Below are positions 8,247 to 19,140 of a stretch of DNA of 64,000 nucleotides, one piece after another (position 1 is the first letter of the stretch; each line of letters opens with the position of its first letter). Source of the DNA: Streptomyces sp. SID13031 (GTDB taxonomy: Bacteria > Actinomycetota > Actinomycetes > Propionibacteriales > Kribbellaceae); NCBI RefSeq assembly GCF_010548305.1, contig NZ_JAAGLV010000025.1, forward strand, positions 62,001 to 126,000, given 5' to 3'. The notes below the pieces were generated by a model. The model had not been told where the DNA came from. It saw only the letters and a program-made list of their open reading frames with translations, and searched no databases. A program made the position numbers and the translations under genes.

Positions 8247-9312
8247 TTAGCGCTGCGCCACCATCACCCGGGAGAAGGCTGTCGTCGCCGTGAGTTGGAA
8301 GTTCTGAAAGCCGGCAGCGTCGAGCAGTCGGTGCCACGTGCTGGTCGGCACCTGATTGCCCATCGCCGAGTTTGGCCGTTGGGCAGCTCCCGGTGTGCAC
8401 AACATCGACGACGACCCGTAGGCGATCCGACTCACGGGGTCGCCAACCGCCAAGGTCACATGTTCCTTCGCCATCGGTTCGACGATGAACACGATTCCGT
8501 CCTCAGCCAACTGGTGATGCGCACGGGCTAGGGCGGCGCTGGGGTTCGGCAAGTCGTGCAATGCGTTGAAGAAGAACACGACGTCGTAGGGACCACCGGC
8601 AAAGGCCGCCGCGTCCTCTCTCCGAAACTCCGTTTGGCTTGACAGACCGAGGTTGCCGGCTCGCGAAGCAGCCTCGTCGAGCGACTTCTGATGGCTATCG
8701 ATTCCGACGGCCTGAGTAGCTGGGAAGGCTTGGGCGACGAGTAGGAGTGGCTCCCCGAGTCCACAGCCGATGTCGGCGACGCGGGCTCCGTTCGCTAGTC
8801 GTTTCGCTAGCCCGTCCACTGCCGGGATCCAGCACGCAACAAGCTCAGTGCGGTAGAGCCGGAGCAGGCAGCGGCTCAGCGTGGACGAGAGCCGTTCGGA
8901 TCGGTCCGACCACGGCATGCATCTATCGGTGCGGAAGGCGGTCTCGACTCGGTCGAGGTCGAGGTCCATGGCGGCTAGTAGAGCGGCACTACCGCCCATG
9001 AACTCCGGTGCTTCCTCGTCGACGAGGGTCGACGCGTGAGCCAGCGGCAACGAGTAGCGGGCAGACTGGACGTCTAGCCGCAGGTACCCGTTCGCGACCT
9101 GTCCGTTGAGCCATTCTTCAACCAGCCGGGCATCGCACCCGGTGTTTGATGCCAACTCCGTCGGTCGATGGCCCATTCCGAAACAGCGCTCGATACAGTC
9201 CCAGTCGGTCGCCGACGTGAATCGACATAATCGACCAGGCACCGGCCAACTCGAGCGTCAGTCGGCCCGCGAACTCTTCCTGATCGTTGAGATCCGCTTC
9301 ATTTCCGGCCAT
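8247..9312 (-). pseudogene. SAM-dependent methyltransferase, frameshifted
   Basis: Two frames together give one family-length methyltransferase (about 355 codons; the span is 1066 bases, one more than a multiple of three). The N-terminal part (9312 to about 9170) reads through WSIMSIHVGDRLGLYRAL, the winged-helix start typical of Rv2258c-like methyltransferases. The rest is in the other frame from TELASNTG through VEEWLNGQV to the SAM motif VADIGCGLGEPLLLVAQAF, then VGIDSHQKSLDEA and DVVFFFNALHDLP. The shift lies near 9165-9180. All catalytic landmarks survive, so a sequencing error is as likely as a dead gene. It starts six bases after the NRDE gene. The substrate is unknown; tailoring of the diterpenoid is possible. 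Confidence 0.8.
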
Positions 9313-9318
9313 GTCGAG

Positions 9319-10107
9319 TCAAACCGCCCGGGAGGCGGAGGCTTCAGCGTTGGTTCGTACCTGGTACCACGCGTGCTTCCCTCCTGGGCATGTGGTGAAG
9401 TCGTAACGAAGTCCATTGGGGCCGAGCGCTATTAGGCTCACAGACGACGTACCCCAGGGCCGGCCGGATCGGGCCTGCCGGACCACCAGCGCCCGGGAAT
9501 CAGTCGGCTCGAGCAGATCGCCGTTGGCCAGATCAAACCATCCGTCCCAGGCTTGCGCAGTCCCCGTGACCGCCCCAGCGGGTGCAGGCCTGGGCTGCGT
9601 CTGAAACCGGGGCCCGAAATGCGCGACACGCGGAGCGACCCACTCTCCTTCGGCGCTCCCCAATCCGTAGTTTGTCGCGAAATGCAGCCCTGGCCCTAGA
9701 GGTTGTGTGGATGCGCGAAGGCCATCCCAACTCATCATCTGGGCACCTGCCATATCAGCGACGATCAGGTGGAATGGGTCGAACGCACGCAGCTCATCCG
9801 AATCCGGCTCGGGCGCTTCGTCTGACAACGCGAGGAGCGGCAGTTCGCCGCGCGAGCGTCGATCGGGCTCGCCGCATGGGCGGCCAGGCGCGTTCAGCAG
9901 CATCGCTGCGCGCGGACAACCCTCCTTCTGGGTGATGGCCACCCAGGTTCCACCTGCCTCGCAGTCCTGCCCGCCGATGGCGTATGGACGAGGGGCCCAG
10001 TGCGGCCCTGGCCCGATCCAGGATCGGTCGAGGAACTCGTCTCGGGTGAACAGGATCAACACGGGGTCGCGAGCCGTTGGATCGATTGAGATGACACAGG
10101 TGCACAT
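9319..10107 (-). CDS. NRDE/TANGO2-family protein
   Basis: 262 residues beginning MCTCVISID, with the conserved cysteine near the N-terminus. The family signature appears as TRDEFLDR at about 25-32 (an NRDE variant). Later blocks are GGTWVAI, LLNAPG, ATNYGLGS and DLANGDLLEP. Bacterial members resemble Ntn hydrolases and may act as amidohydrolases, but no substrate is established. It sits between the broken AtuA-like gene and the methyltransferase, with a six-base gap to the latter, so the two are probably co-transcribed. Confidence 0.82.
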   Translation of the reverse strand: MCTCVISIDPTARDPVLILFTRDEFLDRSWIGPGPHWAPRPYAIGGQDCEAGGTWVAITQKEGCPRAAMLLNAPGRPCGEPDRRSRGELPLLALSDEAPEPDSDELRAFDPFHLIVADMAGAQMMSWDGLRASTQPLGPGLHFATNYGLGSAEGEWVAPRVAHFGPRFQTQPRPAPAGAVTGTAQAWDGWFDLANGDLLEPTDSRALVVRQARSGRPWGTSSVSLIALGPNGLRYDFTTCPGGKHAWYQVRTNAEASASRAV

Positions 10108-10237
10108 CGCGAATCACCTGACTCCTGGGCCGGACAGCAACAGATGCTCACGAGCCAATCAGTTGGACGTGAACCTGTCCTGGGGGAGGACCCCGAGCCG
10201 GACCCCGAACATTGCGCAGTCGGTCGGTCTTCGGGCC
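10108..10237. other. Short intergenic gap
   Basis: About 130 bases between the AtuA-like stop and the NRDE start. It contains a forward GGTCC-rich stretch but no clear hairpin or promoter. Confidence 0.3.
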
Positions 10238-12001
10238 CTAGCGGGTCCTCAAGAGGTTGGCCGGGACCAGAATCTCTCGGGATCGCAGGTATTCGCCGAG
10301 CGCCTTACCTGCTGGGTCGATGCGGAGATTGCCCGCCGCGCAAGGCCCGAGGAGGTCGTGGACAACGAAGTGCACAGCGTGCAGGAAAGGGAACTCGTGG
10401 CGGACGACGATAAGATCTCGAGTCTCCGGTATGAGTTCTCGTAGCGCCGCGCAGGTCAGGAACTGCCTGATCCACGGCCATGCTCCAGCATCGCGGGCCC
10501 AAACCCCGATATCACAATGGCCGCCCTTGTCCCCACTGCGTGTGTGCGCGATTCGGCCGAGGGGCACCCGGGATGATCCGACCCGTCCGGCTGCCGGCCG
10601 CGGTTCGGTGTGAACGGGCTGGAAGACCTCTTCCGTAGTCGCCGCTGGAGCGACTTTCAGCGTCCGGCCATCGTCGAACACGACTTGGTGCCGGATCTCT
10701 GTTACCGGCAGAAGCGCAGGCCAGTAGGCGACTCTTGGCCGAGGCATGGTCTGGGTGGGTGCGGCGTAGTCCAAGAAGTAGCCGGGGATGCTTTGGAGGT
10801 AAAGGCTCGCGAGTCTTCCAGAGAGGTCGAGGTCAATGAGAGCTGCCTCGGTGTCGGCCGCAGCAATGACTCGTACCGCGACCGTGACTTCCCACTGCGA
10901 TTCCGGCTCGACTGCAGCACGCCGAGTTGCGTGATGTCGAGCTCGGTGACGGCCGAGGGGAGGTCAAACTCGAGCTGTGCGCGCAGTAGATCGACCTTCT
11001 CAGCGACATCGGGTGCTGTTACGAACGTTGAGCCGACGACGGTGTAACCGGACTGCGCGAAGATCGCGACCTTCGCTGTGGCCGTTGGCGGAGACCTTGT
11101 CGCTCCGCTGACGCGTACTCGGTCCTCGGCGATTTGTTCGAGGCTGACGGCGTCCAGACGTAGTGTCACGTCGGGGTTCAGATATCGGGGCCCCTGGATC
11201 TCGTAGAGGATCTGCGCGGTGACGGTGTCCACCGTGACCGCGCCGCCGTGGGCGGCGTTCTTGCAGATGACGCTGGTGCCATCAGCGGCGATCTCGGCCG
11301 TCGGGAAGCCCGGATGACGCAGGTCAGTCATCTCCTGGAATCCCGCGAAGTTTCCGCCGACCGTCTGGGGGCCGCACTCGATGATGTGTCCGGCCAGTAC
11401 GGCGCCGGCGAGGGCGTCCCAGTCGTCCGGCCGCCAACCATGCCACCAGGCCGCCGGGCCCAGTACGAGAGATGCGTCCGTGACCCGCCCGCAGATCACG
11501 ATGTCCACGCCGTCGGCCAGCGCTGCGGCGATGCCCCACCCTCCGAGGTAGGCATTCGCGGCGACAGGAGCCAACGGCCAATCGGCCAACGCCGTACCCC
11601 GTGTCGCAATGTCGAAACGTATGGCCTTGTTGTCGCAGGTCGGTCAACCTGTCCATCAGGTTGTCACCGTCGACGTGCGCGACCCGTAGCGGCAGGCCCT
11701 GCGTGGAAATCTCAGAGCGGACTATCTCGGCCAACCCAGCCGGGTCGAATCCACCCGCGTTGGTCACAAGTTTCATGCCTCGACTGGCAAGGCCCTCCAG
11801 CATTGGTGTCAACTGATCGACAAAATATCCAACGTACCCGCTCGCGACGCCACCTCTGAACGGCACGGACAGCGTCGCGAGCGATGCTTCCGCCAGATAG
11901 TCGCCTACGGCCACGACTGAGGATCCCGACATCACCTCGGCGAGCGCCTCAAAGCGGTCGCCGAGATAGCCGGAGAAATTAGCGATCCGAACGGGTATCA
12001 T
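10238..12001 (-). pseudogene. AtuA-family (DUF1446) protein, broken by two frameshifts
   Basis: Three frames join into a 588-codon gene, about the family's length and an exact multiple of three, which suggests two compensating indels. Segment 1 (12001 to about 11595) starts MIPVRIANFSGYLGDR and includes LVTNAGGFDPAGLAE and VDGDNLMDRL. Segment 2 (about 11600 to 10920) holds VAANAYLGGWGIAAALADG, VICGRVTDASLVLGPAAWW and GGNFAGFQEM. Segment 3 (about 10920 to 10238) holds YFLDYAAPTQTMPRPRVAYW, LGRIAHTRSGDKGGHCDIGV and FVVHDLLG. The first segment is the DUF1446 domain and the last the small AtuA C-terminal domain. The family is named for acyclic terpene utilisation in Pseudomonas; the reaction is not settled. 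Frameshift sites are near 11590-11598 and 10910-10925. Assembly error is possible. Confidence 0.8.
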
Positions 12002-12716
12002 GATCGCGCGGCAACGCGGCGGCGGAGGCCTGTGCGAATCTCAATGCAAAGGAAAGACGAATCGCGCCGTTGGCGAGCGAGGTGCGCTATGGAGGCAGCA
12101 TGATCCGCCGCGGAGCGTTCCAGATCCAAACCGTGGAGTAGGACTTGCCAGTCGCGGTGCTCACCGGAGCGCCCGACTTCCGCCGTCCTGATCTCGTCGA
12201 GGTGAGCGTTCATCTGGTCGATCCATGTTGGATGGAGCAGGTTGTTCGCGCCGCCCGGGTCCAGGACGTCGACGGCCCTTCCTGGAGTTTGGCGTCACCT
12301 GCGTGCCGCAGCGTGGGCATCAAGCTCAGCTCGTCCTCGGATCGTGGCCGACAGGTCTATTGCGATCAAACGATCGCGTTATACGAGGGCTTCTCACATT
12401 CGCGAAACCCCTGCGGCGTACCCCAAACTTTGCGGCTTTGTGGAAGAATTACGCCGCGTTGGCGGCGGGTGAGCCGATCACCCCGCGGGATGCCAGCCGC
12501 GGTGGGGCGGGGTCGATGCGCGGCTTTTGTAGATCCAAGGGTCGCGGTCTCGGATAGACCCTTATGTCAATGAGTGCTGGGTCGAGCGCTCCGGGCAACG
12601 TCGCCGGGCGGTGGCGATCCGTTAGGTGAGTCACCGGCCCGCGACGGATCAGCGCTGCCCACTCAGGAGGCATCGTGAGGCAGACGTTGAACCGAATGAT
12701 CTCAGCGGCGCGGCGC
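12002..12716. other. Intergenic between AtuA-like gene and GGPP synthase
   Basis: About 700 bases. Open frames are present on both strands but none shows family resemblance, a ribosome binding site or codon bias better than the antisense frame. It serves as the 3' flank of the isoprenoid operon and the 5' flank of the AtuA-like gene. No CTAGGGG repeat was seen. Confidence 0.4.
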
Positions 12717-13769
12717 TTACCACGTCCTTGTGCCGGCGAAGTCGATGAGAGCCAGCAACTCTTCTCTGCCGGTAGCGCTCAGGTGCGCCTCATCCAGGCT
12801 GCGAGTGGCCGCCTGCAGGTGTTGGTCGGTTTCGGCTCGGGTCCAGGCGAGGGCGCCGAGCGCCCCCAACCGCGCAGTCACCGACCGGATCTGTTCGTCG
12901 TCTGGCACGTGCGATTGGGTGTAGAACTCGGTGAGATCGTCGCTGGGTTCGGCGATGGAGAGCGCGAACGCAACCGGCAGGGATTTCTTGCGGGTGCGAA
13001 TGTCGGCGCCAACGGGCTTGCCCGTCCGTGCCGGGTTACCCCAGATGCCGAGCACGTCGTCGACGAGTTGGAAGGCCAGACCGAGATGCCGCCCGAAGGC
13101 CTCCAGAGCCGTGGTTGTCGCCGTGTCCGCGCCGCCGAGGACGGCACCGAGTCGTGCGGCGCAGGCAAGCAGCGATGCGGTCTTGCCGTCGGCCATGCGG
13201 TAGCAGTCCTCGGTTGTAACGCTGCTGCGTGCCTCGAAGTCGAGGTCAAGGACTTGGCCGACGACGAGCCGCTGGTAGGTCTCGGCCAGGGCATTGGCTG
13301 CGGTTACACGGCTGGCGCTGCCGTGTCGCAGGAGCACGCTGAGTGCGAGGACGATGAGTGCATCCCCGGCCAGGAGGGCTGCCGATTCGCCGAATACCGT
13401 CCATGCTGTTGGCCGGTGCCGTCGAAGGCGGTCGTGGTCCATCACGTCGTCTTGGAGGAGCGAGCTGTTGTGCGCCAGCTCGACTGCGACCGCGCCCGGC
13501 AGGGCGGAGTCCCAGGATCCTCCGACGGCTTGGGCACATCGGATCACGATGGCCGGCCGCAGCATCTTTCCGCAGTCGCCGTTGGATGGCTGGCCATCGG
13601 CGGTGGTCCACCCGAAGTGGTAACTCACAACTCGGCGCACAGGCTCGTCCAGTTCGAGCACCGCGACGCGAAGCCCGGCGTCTACGCGCCGTTTGAACTC
13701 GTCGATCGCACCAGCGGCGGCCGCTTGCTCTATGACTGGCGCAGCTACCGTGGTCGGTTTGAGGTCCAC
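12717..13769 (-). CDS. Polyprenyl diphosphate synthase (probable GGPP synthase)
   Basis: All-trans prenyltransferase that condenses IPP with allylic diphosphates. The first aspartate-rich motif is QDDVMDHD (Asp107, Asp108, Asp111 from the chosen start). The second is QLVDDVLGIWG, a DDxxG variant seen in many actinobacterial GGPP synthases. The GKMLRP region for IPP binding and RPTAWTVFGE are also present. The start GTG at 13769 is chosen because AGAGGAG lies six bases upstream; the frame is open to 13784, immediately after the ispH stop. As last gene of dxs-ispG-ispH-GGPPS it delivers the C20 substrate for the two cyclases at 20-25 kb. C20 chain length is inferred from that context rather than read directly. 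Confidence 0.9.
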   Translation of the reverse strand: MDLKPTTVAAPVIEQAAAAGAIDEFKRRVDAGLRVAVLELDEPVRRVVSYHFGWTTADGQPSNGDCGKMLRPAIVIRCAQAVGGSWDSALPGAVAVELAHNSSLLQDDVMDHDRLRRHRPTAWTVFGESAALLAGDALIVLALSVLLRHGSASRVTAANALAETYQRLVVGQVLDLDFEARSSVTTEDCYRMADGKTASLLACAARLGAVLGGADTATTTALEAFGRHLGLAFQLVDDVLGIWGNPARTGKPVGADIRTRKKSLPVAFALSIAEPSDDLTEFYTQSHVPDDEQIRSVTARLGALGALAWTRAETDQHLQAATRSLDEAHLSATGREELLALIDFAGTRTW

Positions 13770-13784
13770 GGCGACTCCTCTCAC

Positions 13785-14750
13785 TTACTCGTCTCGGGAA
13801 TGCGGGCGTCGGGCCAGCGAGGGCGGGGCAAAGTAGACAGATTCGGTGCTTGTGATCCGCTCCTCGATGTCGAGTGGGCCGAGAGTTCGCAGCGCCTCCA
13901 GCACACCAGCGAGCAGATGCGGTGGTGCGGAGGCGCCGCCGGTGAGCCCAATGGTGGTCACCGCGTCGAACCATTCGGATCTCAGCTGTGTGGCGTCTTC
14001 GATCAGCCAGGCAGCCACGCCCTCCCGGCGGGCGACGTCGACCAGGCGCTGAGAGTTGGAGGAGTTTGTCGAGCCGACGACGAGCACAAGATCAGCCTCA
14101 GCGGCGACAGCCCGCACCGCGTTCTGGCGATTCGTGGTGGCATAACAAATGTCGTCGTCCGGAGGGGCCTGCAGCTCAGGGAACCTGCGCTGTAGGACCT
14201 CCACAACCGCTGCGGCTTCGTTCGTGGCGAGGGTGGTTTGGGTGAGGTACGCGACGCGCCGCGGGTCGTCGACCGAGACGGTGGCAGCGTCGTCGGCGGT
14301 CTCGATGATAATGATGTTGTCGGGTGCCTCGCCGTAGGTGCCATCGGTTTCCTCGTGTTCGGCATGGCCCACCAGAAGGATGGTCTTTCCTTGCGCGGCA
14401 AACCGGCGCGCTTCAGAGTGGACCTTGGACACGAGCGGACAGGTGGCATCGACCGTGTCCAGTCGGCGCTGCTGGGCCTGCTCGTGGATAGCGGGTGCAA
14501 CGCCGTGCGCGGAGAACACGACGCGGGCACCTTCCGGGACTTCGGTCAGTTCGTCGACGAAGATCGCACCTTTGTCGCGCAGGTCAGCCACCACATGGGA
14601 GTTGTGGACGATCTCTTTGCGCACATAAATCGGCGGGCCGTGGAGGGCGAGTAAGTTCTGCACGGTGTCGATCGCGCGTTCCACGCCGGCGCAGAAGGCC
14701 CGCGGCGAGGCCAGCAGCACCCGGCGGGTCGGGCCTTGACCAGCCATCAC
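13785..14750 (-). CDS. ispH: 4-hydroxy-3-methylbut-2-enyl diphosphate reductase
   Basis: Last step of the MEP pathway: reduces HMBPP to IPP and DMAPP using a [4Fe-4S] cluster. The three cluster cysteines are visible: Cys20 in SPRAFCAGV, Cys104 in [10 protein letters not shown] and Cys202 in DDICYATTN. Active-site signatures [17 protein letters not shown] and [10 protein letters not shown] are present. At 321 residues it is the usual length. Its GTG start at 14750 overlaps the ispG stop by four bases; an ATG follows immediately at 14747. It is probably a cluster-dedicated second copy that boosts precursor flow, since actinomycetes normally carry a housekeeping ispH elsewhere. Confidence 0.96.
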   Translation of the reverse strand: MMAGQGPTRRVLLASPRAFCAGVERAIDTVQNLLALHGPPIYVRKEIVHNSHVVADLRDKGAIFVDELTEVPEGARVVFSAHGVAPAIHEQAQQRRLDTVDATCPLVSKVHSEARRFAAQGKTILLVGHAEHEETDGTYGEAPDNIIIIETADDAATVSVDDPRRVAYLTQTTLATNEAAAVVEVLQRRFPELQAPPDDDICYATTNRQNAVRAVAAEADLVLVVGSTNSSNSQRLVDVARREGVAAWLIEDATQLRSEWFDAVTTIGLTGGASAPPHLLAGVLEALRTLGPLDIEERITSTESVYFAPPSLARRPHSRDE

Positions 14751-15919
14751 AACACCCTGCCGTCGGCAACAACCAGCGGCGGCCCAGCCTCCGCGTTGTC
14801 AACAGGTCGCTGGTCGGCGAGCCGGAGCGCTTCCTCGATCAGCGTCTCCACGATCTTGGACTCGGGCACTGTTTTGATGACCTCGCCATTGACGAAGATT
14901 TGGCCCTTGCCGTTGCCGGAGGCGACCCCCAGGTCGGCCTCGCGGGCCTCACCCGGCCCGTTCACCACGCAGCCCATGACCGCGACCCGCAGCGGCACGT
15001 CCATGCCTTCGAGCCCGGCTTGGACCTGCTCTGCGAGGGTGTAGACGTCGACCTGAGCCCGCCCGCAGGACGGGCAGGACACGATCTCCAGACGGCGCTG
15101 GCGAAGGCCGAGCGACTCGAGGATCCCGATGCCGACCTTGACTTCCTCGACCGGAGGCGCCGACAGCGAGACCCGGATTGTGTCGCCGATACCCTCGGCC
15201 AATAGTGCGCCGAAGGCCACCGCTGACTTGATCGTGCCCTGGAACGCGGGTCCAGCCTCGGTCACGCCTAGGTGCAGCGGGTAGTCGCAGCTCTGCGCGA
15301 GCAGGCGGTAGGCGTTGATCATCGTCACCGGGTCGTTGTGCTTGACGGAAATCTTGAAGTCATGGAAGTCGTGCTCCTCGAATAGCGAGGCCTCCCACAG
15401 AGCCGACTCGACCAGCGCCTCCGCGGTAGGCCTGCCGTACTTGGCCAGCAGCCGCTTGTCCAGCGACCCGGCGTTGACACCGATCCGAAGCGCCACACCG
15501 GCGTCCTTGGCAGCTCGCGCAATCTCGCCGACCCGGTCGTCGAACTTCCTAATATTGCCCGGGTTGACCCGCACAGCCGCGCAACCTGCATCGATCGCGG
15601 CGAACACGTACTTGGGCTGGAAATGGATGTCAGCGATCACCGGGATCTGCGACTTCTTGGCGATCGCGGGCAGTGCGTCCGCGTCGTCCTGGCTTGGTAC
15701 CGCGACCCGGACGATCTGACAGCCCGCCGCAGTCAGCTCAGCGATCTGCTGCAGAGTGGCTTCAATGTCGGCGGTCTGCGTCGTAGTCATCGACTGCACA
15801 CTGACCGGCGTATCCCCACCCACCGGCACCCCACCGACGTTAACCTGCCGGCTCTTGCGCCGCCCCGCCCGCGCCCGCGCTGCAACGGCCGGTGTCGGTA
15901 TCCCCAGGAACGTTGTCAT
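14747..15919 (-). CDS. ispG: 4-hydroxy-3-methylbut-2-en-1-yl diphosphate synthase
   Basis: MEP-pathway enzyme that converts methylerythritol cyclodiphosphate to HMBPP. The 390-residue bacterial form shows the TIM-barrel N-terminal half ([26 protein letters not shown]) and the C-terminal [4Fe-4S] domain with Cys282 and Cys285 in SCPSCGR and Cys317 in [10 protein letters not shown]. Its ATG overlaps the dxs stop (ATGA, four bases), and its own stop overlaps the ispH start, so the three genes are translationally coupled. As with ispH, it is likely a pathway-specific duplicate. Confidence 0.96.
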   Translation of the reverse strand: MTTFLGIPTPAVAARARAGRRKSRQVNVGGVPVGGDTPVSVQSMTTTQTADIEATLQQIAELTAAGCQIVRVAVPSQDDADALPAIAKKSQIPVIADIHFQPKYVFAAIDAGCAAVRVNPGNIRKFDDRVGEIARAAKDAGVALRIGVNAGSLDKRLLAKYGRPTAEALVESALWEASLFEEHDFHDFKISVKHNDPVTMINAYRLLAQSCDYPLHLGVTEAGPAFQGTIKSAVAFGALLAEGIGDTIRVSLSAPPVEEVKVGIGILESLGLRQRRLEIVSCPSCGRAQVDVYTLAEQVQAGLEGMDVPLRVAVMGCVVNGPGEAREADLGVASGNGKGQIFVNGEVIKTVPESKIVETLIEEALRLADQRPVDNAEAGPPLVVADGRVL

Positions 15920-17853
15920 GCCGCCTGGCCCTCTCCGTCGGTGATAGGCGGCGTCGTGTGGGCCTGCCGTTCGAGCCCGGCGAGGGTGTCAGCGATCCCC
16001 TGTGCCATGTGCTGTGCGGTGAGGCCTACCTCGGTGAGAACCTCTGACCGTGTGCCCTGGGAAAGGAACCGCTGCGGTATGCCGAGGTTCAGCATGGGTG
16101 TCCAAACCGCGGCATCACGTAGCGCCTGGGACAGCGCGGCACCCACGCCACCGGTGCGACCGCTGTCCTCGACGGTCACCACCAGCCGGGCGCCGGACGC
16201 GAAGGTGGCCAGGGCGGGGTTGATTGGCTTGACCCAGCGGGGGTCGACGACCGTACAGCTCGTCCCCGCCTCGGCGAGCTGGTCCGCGGCGGCAAGGCAT
16301 GCTTGCGCCGCTGCACCCACCGACACGATCAGCACATCGGTCATGCGCTGCGTCGAGCGCAACACATCTATGCCCGCAACCCGATCTGTCGCCGCAATGT
16401 CGGCACCGACGGCCCCCTTTGGAAACCGCACCGCCGTGGGACCGTCTTCCACAGCGATCGCCTCGCGTAATTCCTCGCGCAACGTCGCCCCGTCGCGCGG
16501 GGCCGCGAGCCGCAGCCCGGGCACCAGTTGCAGCAACGACATATCCCACATGCCGTTGTGGCTCGGCCCGTCATCTCCAGTGATCCCAGCCCGGTCCAAC
16601 ACAAACGTCACGCCGCAGCGGTGCAAGGCCACGTCTAGCAAGACCTGGTCGAACGCCCGATTCAGGAACGTCGAATATAGGCACACGACCGGATGCAAAC
16701 CTCCGATTGCCAGCCCGGCCGCAGACGCCACGGCGTGCTGTTCGGCGATCCCCACATCAAAAATGCGCTTCGGGAACCGGCGCCCGAACTCCACCAGGCC
16801 CACAGGCCCGGGCATCGCGGCCGTGATCGCCACCACACGACGATTGGTTGCAGCGATGTCGACCAGCTCAGCACCGAACACCGACGTCCAGGTCCTCTGG
16901 CCTGATACCCGCGGCGCGCCGGAGCTCGGGTCGAACGGCGGCGGCCCGTGCATGCAATCGGCGTCATCCGCCTCGGCCGGACCGTATCCACGACCCTTCT
17001 GGGTGACGCAATGCACCACAACCGATCGGCCTCGGCCGCGCGCACAACGTAGCGCCGACTCCACGCTGGCCAGGTCATGCCCATCCACCGGCCCGATGTA
17101 GTCCAAACCCAAGGCCGTGAAGACGGTGCCATCGATACTCACGGCGCCGTCGCTTGCCTGGTACTCACCGGCACGCCGCCCCCGAACCTCGTGAAGGTGA
17201 GAGGCCACCCCGCCGACGGTCGGCGCATACGAGCGGCCGTTGTCATTGACCACCACAATCACGCCGAGCTCCGGCGCGGCACCCAGGTTGTTCAGCGCCT
17301 CCCAGGCCACGCCACCCGTTAGCGCTCCATCACCGATGACACACGCCACTCGACGGTCGGCCTCACCGCGCAACTGCCGGGCTTTCGCAAGGCCATCGGC
17401 ATACGCCAAACTCACCGATGCATGCGAATTCTCGATCACATCATGCGGCGACTCGGAACGACTCGGATAACCCGACAAGCCGCCCTGCGCGCGAAGCCGC
17501 CCGAATTTCTCGCGACGCCCTGTAAGTAGCTTGTGCACATATGCTTGATGCCCGGTATCCCACAAGATGGTGTCGAAAGGAGAATCGAAAACACGATGCA
17601 ACGCCAATGTCAACTCCACAACTCCGAGGTTGGGGCCTAGATGCCCACCTGAAGCCGACACCGAGGCCACCAAGAACTCCCGGATCTCCGCCGCGAGACC
17701 AAGCAAATTGTGCATGCCCAACCTACGAACATCGGCAGGCTCGCGGATCGTGGACAAGCAACCCGCTGCCCAGTCAACAATCTCTTCGCAGGCATCGAAC
17801 CGCTTGCCCATTTTGCCTACTCTCGCAATAGCTGGATAGATCGCTGCCGTCAT
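15916..17853 (-). CDS. dxs: 1-deoxy-D-xylulose-5-phosphate synthase
   Basis: Thiamine-diphosphate enzyme joining pyruvate and glyceraldehyde 3-phosphate, the flux-setting first step of the MEP pathway. At 645 residues it has the complete transketolase-like architecture: [25 protein letters not shown], the TPP motif [16 protein letters not shown], then the pyrimidine-binding domain with [11 protein letters not shown] and the C-terminal domain. It leads the four-gene operon. The ATG at 17853 is used; an internal ATG at 17814 preceded by AGTAGG is an alternative. A degenerate CTAGGGG-like pair lies about 100 bases upstream, close to the IS21 remnant. Confidence 0.95.
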   Translation of the reverse strand: MTAAIYPAIARVGKMGKRFDACEEIVDWAAGCLSTIREPADVRRLGMHNLLGLAAEIREFLVASVSASGGHLGPNLGVVELTLALHRVFDSPFDTILWDTGHQAYVHKLLTGRREKFGRLRAQGGLSGYPSRSESPHDVIENSHASVSLAYADGLAKARQLRGEADRRVACVIGDGALTGGVAWEALNNLGAAPELGVIVVVNDNGRSYAPTVGGVASHLHEVRGRRAGEYQASDGAVSIDGTVFTALGLDYIGPVDGHDLASVESALRCARGRGRSVVVHCVTQKGRGYGPAEADDADCMHGPPPFDPSSGAPRVSGQRTWTSVFGAELVDIAATNRRVVAITAAMPGPVGLVEFGRRFPKRIFDVGIAEQHAVASAAGLAIGGLHPVVCLYSTFLNRAFDQVLLDVALHRCGVTFVLDRAGITGDDGPSHNGMWDMSLLQLVPGLRLAAPRDGATLREELREAIAVEDGPTAVRFPKGAVGADIAATDRVAGIDVLRSTQRMTDVLIVSVGAAAQACLAAADQLAEAGTSCTVVDPRWVKPINPALATFASGARLVVTVEDSGRTGGVGAALSQALRDAAVWTPMLNLGIPQRFLSQGTRSEVLTEVGLTAQHMAQGIADTLAGLERQAHTTPPITDGEGQAA

Positions 17854-17950
17854 CGGTCAACGCCTGCCACAGACAGCGAAGGAATCAGCTGGGCGAACTG
17901 TCCATCGTTTTAACACCGTGAGCTACGACACGCAGTGGAGCGTCGGGGGT

Positions 17951-17972
17951 GGCCCTTATGTCCCACCCCAAG
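17951..17972 (-). promoter_or_regulatory. Degenerate repeat motif upstream of dxs operon
   Basis: On the minus strand: TTGGGGT, six bases, then TAAGGGC, in direct orientation. It resembles the CTAGGGG pairs upstream of the cyclase operon and the QueA-like gene, but with mismatches. It is 98 bases before the dxs ATG. Weak on its own. Confidence 0.25.
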
Positions 17973-18045
17973 ATTTGAAGATAGCCCGCGAGGGGAGTTG
18001 AAAAGGTGGCTCGTCGGTTGCCCCACAGGCCCGGATCCAATGGCC

Positions 18046-19051
18046 ATGAGTTTCGCGCACTTCGGTGGGGTGCCGCAACGATCGTCTACGACCGGACCAA
18101 GCCGGTGGTCAAGCAGCATGTCGCGCCCGGGTCGCGGTTCCGCTGCAGCCGGAGGCCGCCGCGTTCGCCGAGCACTACGGGTTCACCATCGACGTGCTGG
18201 CCGCCTACCGGCCCACCAGCAAGGGCCGGGTCGAACGCCAGGCCGTCATCGTTCGCGACCACGTGCTCGCCGGACGGTCGTTCGACTCGGTCGGCGAGCT
18301 GGACAGCGCCTTCGAAGGGTGGTTGCCGATCCGCCGCGGCCAGGTGCACCGCACCCACGGGCAGGTGATCGCGGTCCGGGCCGAGACCGACCGGGCCGCG
18401 CTGCAACTGTTACCGACCCTGCCCTACCTGGTCGCCGACAAGCACCTGCGCCGGGTCGGCAAAGACTGTCTGCTGTCGTTCGAGGCCAGCTTCTACTCCG
18501 TCCCGGCCCGCCAAATCCGGCCCGGGCAGCGAGTCCAGTTGCAAACCGACGGCGCCGTCGTCACCATCCACGCCGTCGTCGCCGACGGCGGCCGGGCCAG
18601 CGTCCGTGGTTCCTGGGTCGTCGACCAGACCCACTGGGACGGGCTGCCCGACGGACACACCCGCGCCGTCACCCTTGACCCGCCAGGTGGACTTGCCGGC
18701 CCAACCTCTGTGCCACAACGGCCGGGCATCCCGGGTGCGCCGAGCCCGCTGGCGGCGTTGCTGGGCGCGAACCACGCCGCGGCCCCACCGGTCGCACGCC
18801 GGCCGCTGACCGACTACCAGGCCGCCGCCCTCGCCCACCCCATCCACCAGAACTGGCCGGAGCCGAACCCATGGCCAGCACACCCAGCAGCAACTCTGCC
18901 GACGTCACAGTCACCGGCTATGCAGCGACAAGCCTCGTGGAACTGCTCGACCACTGCGAACAGTTCCTCCGCACCGCCAGCCCGGTCGTGCGCACCGAAC
19001 TGGACACCTTCCTCACCCAGCAGCCTTCACGGTCCGACGCCGGCTGGCTGA
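18046..19051 (+). pseudogene. istA: istA transposase remnant
   Basis: The IS21 transposase core is spread over three frames. SFAHFGGVP starts at 18046, TIVYDRTKPVVKQHVAPG is in a second frame, and PEAAAFAEHYGFTIDVLAAY with RPTSKGRVERQ and RDHVLAGRSFDS is in the third, which then runs open to 19051. The DDE core's glutamate region (KGRVERQ) is visible, but the N-terminal HTH and the first two acidic residues are absent. The last 60 codons overlap the small ORF that follows and are probably read-through past a lost stop. Confidence 0.8.
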
Positions 19052-19140
19052 TCGACCTGCTCGGCTTCAACGCCCTTTACCTGCAGGGAAAACTCGCCCT
19101 TGCCGACACCCATACCGACCAGGCAGGAGACCGCTCGTGA
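18871..19140 (+). CDS. Small IS21 accessory ORF between istA and istB
   Basis: 89 residues, helical, with SLVELLDHCEQFLRTAS and SRSDAGWLIDLLGFNALYL. Similar short ORFs sit between istA and istB in actinobacterial IS21 elements. Its stop overlaps the GTG start of istB (GTGA), as expected for coupled translation. Function unknown. Confidence 0.6.
   Translation: MASTPSSNSADVTVTGYAATSLVELLDHCEQFLRTASPVVRTELDTFLTQQPSRSDAGWLIDLLGFNALYLQGKLALADTHTDQAGDRS

Noticed and set aside
12675-14195. Forward 506-codon frame
   Set aside because: Antisense to GGPP synthase and ispH; no recognisable domains.
13785-14654. Forward-strand open frames over ispH, ispG and dxs, some of 200-490 codons
   Set aside because: They are antisense shadows of clearly identified MEP genes; high GC removes stops on the opposite strand.
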